DNA of 6,167 nucleotides from an uncultured Anaerolineaceae bacterium (GTDB taxonomy: Bacteria > Chloroflexota > Anaerolineae > Anaerolineales > Anaerolineaceae). The stretch spans positions 1-6,167 of the forward strand of contig CALCQT010000417.1 of the NCBI GenBank assembly GCA_937894825.1. The letters run 5' to 3'. The notes beneath the pieces are model-generated. The model saw only the letters and a list, made by a program, of their open reading frames with translations. It had not been told where the DNA came from and made no database searches. Made by a program: the position numbers and the translations under genes. Every line of letters begins with the position of its first letter. Position 1 is the first letter of the stretch. Shown here in pieces: positions 1 to 4,747 of the stretch.

Positions 1-1747
1 CGATCATCTTGATCGCTTCGCTGACAAGCTCCAGATCCGGCAGTTCAACCGTCCAGGTGTACGTTCCCGCCGGCAACGAATCCGCCGGAATAAAAAACGC
101 CTGTCCGTCGGCACAGGTCAGCCCATCCGTCTCGCAAACCAACGGTCCAATCTCCGCATTTTTGCCTTCCTCGTCAGTCACCCGCAGCACATAGCCGCTG
201 TCCGCCGCCGCACCTTCGGGCAGCTGCCAGCGGAACAAGGGCCGTGACTGCACAATCGAGCCGTCCTTCGGATAAAGCGTTTCGATCCCAAAAATTTCAT
301 CAACCACATTGAAAGTCAGTGAAGCGGCGCTTCCTTCCGCGCCATAGGTCGAAACAGGAGTCACTTCGATCCGGTAGCCCTCACCCAGCGGGATAGAGGA
401 AAACTCCAGCATACAGCCCGTCTCCGAGCACCAGAGCGTCTCCCGATCCATGACCGTATCCAGCAAAACTTCATTATTATTGTCAAAAATAGCCACTTTG
501 AAAGATTCGATCGCCTGCCCCGGATCGCTCCAGACAATGGCGGATCCTTCAGAACCGATATTACCGTTTTCCTCCGGGATCAAAAAGGTGACAGCCTTCG
601 GCGCTTCGGTCAGCGTGAAAGAAGTCGTCGCGCTGCCCCAGGTCACACCCGCAGCGGAACCGCCCGAAACCTTCCAGGAGTAATTTCCTCCTCCGGGCAG
701 CGTGAAACCGGGAGAAAAAGTGCAGGATTCATAGGTACAAGCTGAATTGTTTACCGTCCCGCTATAAATCACTTTGTTGCTGCTGTCAGAAATCGAGATC
801 CAGTACAGCTCTGCGCCGGTCAGCGTCCGCCAGGAAAAAACCGGCGTCGTTTCCACAATATTTCCGGCAGGGCTGATCGGTGTCGGGACTGTATTTGTCA
901 CAGTACCCGGTGTCGCGGTCGCGGCCGGGGTGGTCGATCCGCCGCTATAGTTGCAGGTCGTGCAATACATGTAAAACGAAACTTCGTTCGACCAGTTACT
1001 GACGGAGTTATTGCTGTATCCACGCACCCGCCAAATATAGTTGCCGGCCGGCAAAAATGTATTCGTCGTGACATAACAGCGGTAATTTTCACAGGTCATC
1101 TGGTCCACATTCCAATAACGGTCCAACATCACCTGTCCGGTCCCCGCATGAATGACCCGAATACGGTACTGATACACATTGTCGCGCACGTCAGTGAAGA
1201 CAAAGGTTGTCGCCCGGTTGTCATAAATCGTCCCGGAGGGGGAGAAGGCATCCGGCGTACTGATATTTGAATTCAGCGTAAATTCCATTGTATCGGACTG
1301 CGTCGAGCCGGCGGCGTTTCGGGCGATCACATACCATTTGTATTCGCCTTCAAACGGGAGTGTCGTCGAAATGGCACAGCGGCCGCTTGTGCAGCTGCCA
1401 TCCGAAGCGGAGAGCGACAGTTCTCCAGAGTCCCCGTTATCCGAGCTCCAGTAGACAGTATAGGTCTCGGTGTTCGCCGCCGGATCCCAGTAAAACGTCT
1501 GCGAGCGCGAGGGATTTCCCCAGCCGCGCGGGCTGACCGGAACGGGTTTGCCGGGGGTTGGCGGCAACGTCGGCACAACCACTGTCGGCGTCGGCACAAC
1601 CACGGTCGGCGTCGGCACAACCGCTGTCGGCATCGGCACATCCGGCGGACTGCCCAGAGTTCCCTGCGCCCCCACCGCGACAACATTCAAGGCAATTGCC
1701 ATGATCCCCAACAGGATCAATAGTTGCAGTTTCAATCGTTTTTCCAT
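1..1747 (-). CDS. Secreted multi-repeat surface protein with Pro/Thr linker and paired cysteines (C-terminus beyond window)
   Basis: An open frame of 582 codons without a stop runs off the left edge, so the C-terminus and any wall or membrane anchor are not visible. The start ATG (1747) follows AGGAAGG by 6 nt. Residues 1-27 form a signal peptide: basic MEKRLK, a hydrophobic core, then V-G-A before Q28 as a likely signal peptidase I site. Residues about 32-67 are a Pro/Thr/Val linker (PTPTVVV units). Five beta-sandwich-like (FN3/Ig-type) repeats follow at about 68-158, 165-260, 288-379, 383-481 and 485-582, with a second Thr/Pro linker at about 266-287. Repeats show a WDP/FSW/FRW-type strand, a close cysteine pair, then a strand such as LPAGNYIWRV. 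The twelve cysteines are 119/124, 219/224, 262/265, 337/342, 440/445 and 538/545. Function is unknown; a structural or adhesive extracellular role is inferred. Linkers of this kind are common in Chloroflexota exported proteins. Family-level naming is tentative, but coding status and export are well supported. Confidence 0.88.
   Translation of the reverse strand, partial: MEKRLKLQLLILLGIMAIALNVVAVGAQGTLGSPPDVPMPTAVVPTPTVVVPTPTVVVPTLPPTPGKPVPVSPRGWGNPSRSQTFYWDPAANTETYTVYWSSDNGDSGELSLSASDGSCTSGRCAISTTLPFEGEYKWYVIARNAAGSTQSDTMEFTLNSNISTPDAFSPSGTIYDNRATTFVFTDVRDNVYQYRIRVIHAGTGQVMLDRYWNVDQMTCENYRCYVTTNTFLPAGNYIWRVRGYSNNSVSNWSNEVSFYMYCTTCNYSGGSTTPAATATPGTVTNTVPTPISPAGNIVETTPVFSWRTLTGAELYWISISDSSNKVIYSGTVNNSACTYESCTFSPGFTLPGGGNYSWKVSGGSAAGVTWGSATTSFTLTEAPKAVTFLIPEENGNIGSEGSAIVWSDPGQAIESFKVAIFDNNNEVLLDTVMDRETLWCSETGCMLEFSSIPLGEGYRIEVTPVSTYGAEGSAASLTFNVVDEIFGIETLYPKDGSIVQSRPLFRWQLPEGAAADSGYVLRVTDEEGKNAEIGPLVCETDGLTCADGQAFFIPADSLPAGTYTWTVELPDLELVSEAIKMI
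1569..1646. repeat. 21-bp tandem repeat encoding the Pro/Thr linker
   Basis: Three 21-bp units (1569-1589, 1590-1610, 1611-1631) differ from each other at one or two positions. A partial, more diverged fourth copy runs to about 1646. On the plus strand each unit begins GTCGGCACAACC. Read on the minus strand they encode VPTPTVV-type heptads in the linker just after the signal peptide of the secreted protein. The repeat keeps frame, so copy-number change would lengthen or shorten the linker without breaking the gene. Confidence 0.85.
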
Positions 1748-1753
1748 ATTTCA

Positions 1754-1760
1754 CCTTCCT
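1754..1760 (-). promoter_or_regulatory. Ribosome binding site of the secreted protein gene
   Basis: AGGAAGG on the minus strand lies 6 nt before ATG at 1747. It decides the start: a GTG at 1754 belongs to a different frame, and the ATG is followed directly by a good signal peptide. Confidence 0.7.
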
Positions 1761-1854
1761 GTACTGTTAACGAGATCGGACCACATTTTGTTTCAATGAA
1801 AATCCGACTCGCGAGATCATTTCCAGCAAAATCATCGATTCCGATCCGGTTTTC

Positions 1855-1860
1855 ATTATA
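1855..1860 (-). promoter_or_regulatory. Candidate -10 element for the secreted protein gene
   Basis: TATAAT on the minus strand would place the transcript start near 1848, giving a leader of about 100 nt before ATG 1747. No good -35 lies at the usual distance, so an activator or alternative contacts may be needed. An 8-bp inverted repeat (AATGAAAA at 1795-1802, TTTTCATT at 1850-1857) overlaps the -10 and could fold in the leader. The palindrome CTCGCGAG lies between the arms at 1808-1815. Confidence 0.45.
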
Positions 1861-1916
1861 AAGCATCGCAGATTGCATTTTCGCTTTTGGACGGTATGAA
1901 TTTGAAACCGGGCTGC

Positions 1917-1951
1917 AAAATCAGACCGTTTCGAACAATTTCACCGGTCTG
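1917..1951 (-). terminator. Probable intrinsic terminator after the LuxR-type gene
   Basis: On the minus strand CAGACCG (1951-1945) pairs perfectly with CGGTCTG (1928-1922) across a 16-nt loop and is followed by ATTTT. It begins 13 nt after the stop codon of the regulator gene. The T-run is short and the loop large, so termination may be partial. Confidence 0.55.
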
Positions 1952-1963
1952 CCCCTGATGTCA

Positions 1964-2347
1964 TCAGAACATGGTCAAATCGCGGCTGTAACGGGCGATC
2001 AATTCATTGCGGGTTGCGACCTGATACAGCCGTTTGGCGTTTTCAATATGATAATGTATCGTGTATTCGCTGAGCTTCATCGCCGCGGCGATCTGTCCGA
2101 CCGATTCGCCCCGCGACAACCGTTCCATGATCCGGCTTTGCTGACTGCTCAAAGCGGTACAGAGCCGCTTCCGTTTCTTGCCATAGATGACCAGAACGCC
2201 CTCAAGCTCGCAATAATCCGGCCGTTCAAAATGAAACGGAAAACGCCAATCCCCGGCCTTCAGTCTTTGGATAACCGCCTCCGCCGGCAATTCCGACTCA
2301 CTGAGCAAAATGTTTTTGCCATCCAGAATATAAAGAATTGGTGTCAT
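1964..2347 (-). CDS. Compact LuxR/GerE-family DNA-binding regulator
   Basis: This is a 127-residue protein. Residues about 66-121 match the LuxR/GerE helix-turn-helix: LSSQQSRIMERLSRGES, then QIAAAMKLSEYTIHYHIENA containing the turn and recognition helix, then a closing helix through RNELIARY. The first ~60 residues match no sensor domain I recognise. There is no clear receiver aspartate pocket, PAS or autoinducer domain, and a few aromatics lie around WRFPFHFERPDY. It may bind DNA without phosphorylation or sense something through this short module. The ATG at 2347 follows a weak GGGGAC signal by about 6 nt. It has its own strong promoter and a probable terminator, so it is likely monocistronic. 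The downstream secreted protein gene is a possible target by position only. Confidence 0.88.
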   Translation of the reverse strand: MTPILYILDGKNILLSESELPAEAVIQRLKAGDWRFPFHFERPDYCELEGVLVIYGKKRKRLCTALSSQQSRIMERLSRGESVGQIAAAMKLSEYTIHYHIENAKRLYQVATRNELIARYSRDLTMF

Positions 2348-2369
2348 TTGAACGTCCCCACTGATTTAC

Positions 2370-2417
2370 TATAGAACATATTTTCTAAATCATATTTCAA
2401 ATATAGAATACTTTTCT
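2370..2417. promoter_or_regulatory. Dyads and direct repeats over the LuxR-type promoter (candidate operator)
   Basis: Three overlapping symmetries are visible. TAGAA-N6-TTCTA is a dyad at 2372-2387. ATATTTcAAATAT is a 13-bp palindrome at 2392-2404 that overlaps the -10. TATAGAA-N4-TTTTCT (2370-2386) recurs as TATAGAA-N3-TTTTCT (2402-2417) 32 bp away, about three helical turns. Such an arrangement would suit autoregulation by the LuxR-type protein, but AT-rich sequence produces dyads easily, so this is a candidate only. Confidence 0.4.
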
Positions 2418-2428
2418 GTCCTTGTCAA
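2400..2428 (-). promoter_or_regulatory. Sigma70-type promoter of the LuxR-type gene
   Basis: On the minus strand a perfect -35 TTGACA (2428-2423) is followed by 17 nt and the -10 TATATT (2405-2400). The start site is predicted near 2393, giving a leader of about 46 nt. It is the best promoter in the window and sits in an AT-rich patch from about 2365 to 2470. Confidence 0.82.
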
Positions 2429-2522
2429 TATGGTTTTTGCAATCAAAAATCAGATAATTAGAAAGGGGAATGAAGTATGATCCCCATTGATACGCAGACC
2501 GTCGTTTCAAGTGGCCCAAATG

Positions 2523-2572
2523 CAAAAAAAAAACAAAAAGGCCGCTGTGGTCGAAAACCACAACAGCCTTTT
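2523..2572 (-). terminator. Strong intrinsic terminator of the tRNA-Pro gene
   Basis: In minus-strand RNA a 12-bp stem (2568-2557 with 2551-2540) closes a 5-nt loop and is extended by AAAA/TTTT pairs. It is followed by TTTTT-G-TTTTTTTTTT. Two positions are G-U pairs in the minus-strand RNA but would be C-A mismatches in plus-strand RNA. This bias and the T-tract fix the direction. The hairpin begins about 19 nt after the tRNA 3' end. Confidence 0.88.
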
Positions 2573-2590
2573 CCCGGCTACATCACTTTG

Positions 2591-2665
2591 TCGGGGCACT
2601 GGGATTTGAACCCAGGGCCTCTTGCACCCCATGCAAGCGCGCTAGCCGGGCTGCGCCATGCCCCG
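2591..2665 (-). tRNA. tRNA-Pro (anticodon GGG)
   Basis: A 75-nt cloverleaf is present. The acceptor CGGGGCA pairs with TGCCCCG. The D stem is GCGC/GCGC. The anticodon stem CTTGC/GCAAG encloses loop ATGGGGT with anticodon GGG. The T stem CTGGG/CCCAG encloses TTCAAAT. The C1-G72 pair and discriminator A73 are the usual proline identity features. The CCA tail is not encoded, as CAA follows, and must be added by nucleotidyltransferase. The gene has its own promoter and terminator and is transcribed divergently from scpA. Confidence 0.95.
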
Positions 2666-2679
2666 GACAACGTTCACCT

Positions 2680-2707
2680 ATTATACACCGGTTTCCCAAT
2701 TCCACAA
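2680..2707 (-). promoter_or_regulatory. Promoter of the tRNA-Pro gene
   Basis: A consensus -10 TATAAT (2685-2680) is preceded after 16 nt by a weak -35 TTGTGG (2707-2702). The predicted start near 2673 leaves a 5' leader of about 8 nt before the mature tRNA, to be removed by RNase P. Confidence 0.72.
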
Positions 2708-2826
2708 AGAAATCCGCCGTCTTCTTTTCGACGTTGTGCCGAATCAGGCATAGAAGCCATGATCCGCAATCCGCAGATGCTTGTATAGGACAATTTCGCA
2801 TTGGAATCCATTCATGGAGGGGTGAC

Positions 2827-2880
2827 ATGCTTCACGCTGGCCGCCCGGTCCGCTACCAGCGAACATCAATGATAGAATAA
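2827..2880 (+). other. Possible 17-codon leader ORF before scpA
   Basis: GGAGG (2816-2820) precedes an ATG at 2827 by 6 nt. The frame encodes MLHAGRPVRYQRTSMIE and stops at TAA (2878-2880), five nt before the scpA ATG, in a different frame. scpA itself has no Shine-Dalgarno sequence, so coupling from this ORF is conceivable. It may equally be chance. No conserved peptide is recognised. Confidence 0.25.
2873..2878 (+). promoter_or_regulatory. Candidate -10 of scpA giving a leaderless mRNA
   Basis: TAGAAT ends 7 nt before the scpA ATG (2886), so transcription would start at or one base before the A of the start codon. No convincing -35 is present. The absence of a ribosome binding site supports a leaderless message, but the overlap with the short leader ORF leaves an alternative. 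Confidence 0.4.
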
Positions 2881-2885
2881 TTCTC

Positions 2886-3665
2886 ATGAGTGTTTATCCA
2901 ACCGCCTTCCATTCCGCGAATTACCAGATTGAGACCGAAGTTTATCAGGGGCCGCTGGACGTGCTGCTGGACCTGATCGAAAAGGCCGAATTGGACATCA
3001 CCGTCCTTTCACTGGCGCAGGTGACCGATCAATTTCTGGCCTATATATCAGGGATGGAGGAAGACAACCCGGCCGAAGTCTCAGCTTTCGTCGTCATCGC
3101 GGCGCGGCTTTTGCAGATCAAATCCGCCGCACTGCTGCCGCAATCGACGGCACAGATTCAGGACCTGGACGAGAATTCCGGCGAGGCGCTCGCGCAGCAG
3201 TTGATCCTCTACCGCCGCTTCAAGCAGCTTTCGGCCTGGCTGGCCGCGCGCGAAGAGAGCGGATTCCGCTCCTGGGAGCGGATCAGCGCACCGGAAACCG
3301 GCATCGAACCGGCGCTGGACCTGAGCGATTTCACGCTGGAACGTCTCTCCGCGATCGCGGGTGAGTTATTCAGCCGGAAAGAACTGCCCGAGTTGAAAAC
3401 CGTGATGGGAAAACCGAGGATCACCATCGGACAAAAGATCAAACTGCTGATTGAACGCATCCGCCAGGGCGGAAAATTCAGCTTTCGTTCGCTTTTGCAA
3501 ACGGCGTCCAAAGTGGAGGCGGTGGTGACCTTTTTGGCCATGCTGGAATTGATCAAACGGGATGCGGTTCAAATTGAGCAGGCGGACGTCTTCGCGGAGA
3601 TCGAAATCACCGCGACCGAACCGCTCAATCCGGAGGCCGAATTTGTCTCCGAATTTGGAGAGTGA
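2886..3665 (+). CDS. scpA: ScpA, kleisin subunit of the SMC-ScpAB condensin
   Basis: The 259-residue product has the usual ScpA length. It bridges the two heads of an SMC dimer and recruits ScpB, and the complex compacts and helps segregate the chromosome. The N-terminal kleisin domain (about residues 13-85) has the family signature YQGPLDVLLDLIEKAELDI (20-38). It continues through the helices that contact the SMC neck, ending AARLLQIKSAALLP (72-85). A variable, acidic middle follows. The C-terminal winged helix, with FSFRSLLQ, then VVTFLAMLELIKRDAV and the end of the wing at FAEIEI, docks on the SMC head. The start is fixed because an in-frame TGA at 2823 precedes it with no other start between. 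There is no Shine-Dalgarno sequence. The usual partner scpB does not follow; the next gene is convergent. Confidence 0.95.
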   Translation: MSVYPTAFHSANYQIETEVYQGPLDVLLDLIEKAELDITVLSLAQVTDQFLAYISGMEEDNPAEVSAFVVIAARLLQIKSAALLPQSTAQIQDLDENSGEALAQQLILYRRFKQLSAWLAAREESGFRSWERISAPETGIEPALDLSDFTLERLSAIAGELFSRKELPELKTVMGKPRITIGQKIKLLIERIRQGGKFSFRSLLQTASKVEAVVTFLAMLELIKRDAVQIEQADVFAEIEITATEPLNPEAEFVSEFGE

Positions 3666-3745
3666 GCCGCATGATGGGAAACCGAAACGTGAATGACATG
3701 GGTGTCAAAAGGACAATTGTTATGCATTTCTTTTTATCATACTGT
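3666..3745. other. Convergent intergenic gap with no clear terminator
   Basis: These 80 bp separate the ends of scpA and the reductase homologue. The only structure seen is TGACA-N4-TGTCA (about 3695-3708) followed by AAAA, too weak for a confident terminator on either strand, and a distant T-rich run near 3728-3736. Confidence 0.4.
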
Positions 3746-4696
3746 TCACGCTTCCTGCTGTTCCTCCGTCGAAGACGTCTCCTTGTTCAAATTCAACAAA
3801 TTCGCCGAAAGATCATCCAGCCGCTGAACATCCTCGTCCGTCAGGCTCCAGCCGGCAGCCTGGTTATTCTGCATTACCTGATCGATCCGTTTGGCGCCCG
3901 GAATCGGGACAACGCCCTTCCGAATCAGCCAGTTAAGCGAAACCTGCGCACAATTTTTCCCCTCATATTCAGACCCGATATTATTCATCAGACGAATCAG
4001 CAGCGACAGGCTCGGATTGCGGTATTTGCTTAAAAACTTTCGCCGGGCCCCTTCCGGCTCCGGTCGTGAAAGGAATTTTCCGGTCAGAACGCCCATCGCC
4101 AGCGGCCGCTGCGCGATAATGCGCAGATTCAGACGTCCGCACACTTCCATCACCCCATTCCGCTCAATATCGCGGTCCAGCAGACTGTATTCCGTCTCGA
4201 CAAAAGAAAGCGGCGTACCAAAACGATTCAACAGTTCATAAAACTGTTCAATCTGTTGTGCCGTGAAATTGGATACACCCACCGCGCGCACCAAGCCGCT
4301 GTCATAAGCCTCCGAAAGACATTCGGCCAGCACCGGCAGCCCCATCCAGCCTGCCGGCGGCAGCACCTGATACAAATCAAGCGCCGGAATGCGCAGCCGG
4401 GTCAGCGAAGCCCGCAGCGCGGATTTGAAATCCGCCCGGCGCAGCCGCCAGGGATAAGGCGCATCCTTGCTCGAGACAAAGGGCCGCTCCGTCGCCCGGC
4501 TCAGGAAATCCCCCAGAATCTGCTCCGCGCGGCCTTCCGCAAACGACTCACTGGTGCTGAAAAAGAGCACCCGGTCACGCAGCGCGCGCAGGAACACCTC
4601 GGAAAGGGATTGCTCGTCATAATCGCTTCCGAAATCCCAGATCAACCGTTCCCCCCAACTCCATGTTCCCACGCCAATTTCAAATTCCGCCGGCAT
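3746..4696 (-). CDS. Aldo/keto reductase-fold protein lacking most catalytic residues (probable pseudoenzyme)
   Basis: The 316-residue protein has the length and motif order of an aldo/keto reductase TIM barrel: GVGTWSWG (8-15), LDLYQ (106-110), VGVSNF (139-144), YSLLDR (170-175), LTGKF (204-208) and IPGAK...Q...NN (265-278), the last binding the NADP(H) phosphate and adenosine end. Active NADPH-dependent members reduce aldehydes or ketones with an Asp-Tyr-Lys-His tetrad. Here the FFDTAxxYG motif reads FFSTSESFA, giving S47 for Asp and F52 for Tyr. Lys is kept at K77, and L112 stands for His in LYQVLPP. The nicotinamide-contacting Gln and the stacking Tyr of YSPL also appear replaced (E167, Q196). 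It therefore probably binds a nucleotide without normal catalysis, or has a changed reaction. The frame is intact, so this is not decay. AGGAGG lies 3 nt before ATG 4696, and no other in-frame start exists upstream before a stop. Confidence 0.92.
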   Translation of the reverse strand: MPAEFEIGVGTWSWGERLIWDFGSDYDEQSLSEVFLRALRDRVLFFSTSESFAEGRAEQILGDFLSRATERPFVSSKDAPYPWRLRRADFKSALRASLTRLRIPALDLYQVLPPAGWMGLPVLAECLSEAYDSGLVRAVGVSNFTAQQIEQFYELLNRFGTPLSFVETEYSLLDRDIERNGVMEVCGRLNLRIIAQRPLAMGVLTGKFLSRPEPEGARRKFLSKYRNPSLSLLIRLMNNIGSEYEGKNCAQVSLNWLIRKGVVPIPGAKRIDQVMQNNQAAGWSLTDEDVQRLDDLSANLLNLNKETSSTEEQQEA

Positions 4697-4699
4697 TGT

Positions 4700-4705
4700 C
4701 CTCCT
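4700..4705 (-). promoter_or_regulatory. Ribosome binding site of the reductase homologue
   Basis: A consensus AGGAGG lies on the minus strand with an unusually short 3-nt spacing to ATG 4696. It contrasts with the two plus-strand protein genes, which have none. Confidence 0.65.
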
Positions 4706-4733
4706 ATGCTTCGATAAATCAAATCCTGCCTAT

Positions 4734-4741
4734 AGTATAAT
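4734..4741. promoter_or_regulatory. Overlapping divergent -10 elements (bidirectional promoter)
   Basis: On the plus strand TATAAT (4736-4741) serves the ATPase gene and predicts a start at 4748, exactly the A of its ATG, hence a leaderless mRNA. On the minus strand TATACT (4739-4734) overlaps it and predicts a start near 4727 for the reductase homologue, leaving a leader of about 30 nt that includes AGGAGG. Convincing -35 elements are not seen on either side. The whole gap between start codons is 51 bp. Confidence 0.6.
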
Positions 4742-4747
4742 GTGGCC

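Noticed and set aside
1565..1646. Short direct repeats resembling a CRISPR-like array
   Set aside because: Units abut without spacers, are in frame and encode a Pro/Thr linker, so this is a coding tandem repeat.
1327..1754. Cys- and Arg-rich minus-strand frames near the secreted protein's N-terminus
   Set aside because: They are out-of-frame readings of the 21-bp repeat region; the real frame has a signal peptide and continues 582 codons.
2591..2665. Possible prophage or island attachment site at the tRNA 3' end
   Set aside because: No integrase gene or second copy of the tRNA 3' end is seen in the window.
2477..2788. Plus-strand 103-codon frame beginning after GAAAGGGG
   Set aside because: It reads through the tRNA terminator, the antisense of the tRNA and the tRNA promoter. 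The protein is low-complexity and unlike any family. The purine-rich stretch upstream is probably chance.
3690..3745. Possible terminator between scpA and the reductase homologue
   Set aside because: Only a 5-bp stem (TGACA/TGTCA) with four A residues after it was found, and the ACAATTGT palindrome cannot form a useful hairpin. It was not called as a terminator.
3662..4033. Plus-strand frame overlapping the end of scpA and antisense to the reductase homologue
   Set aside because: It is a shadow of the confidently identified reductase frame; its start has no ribosome site and its sequence shows no domain.
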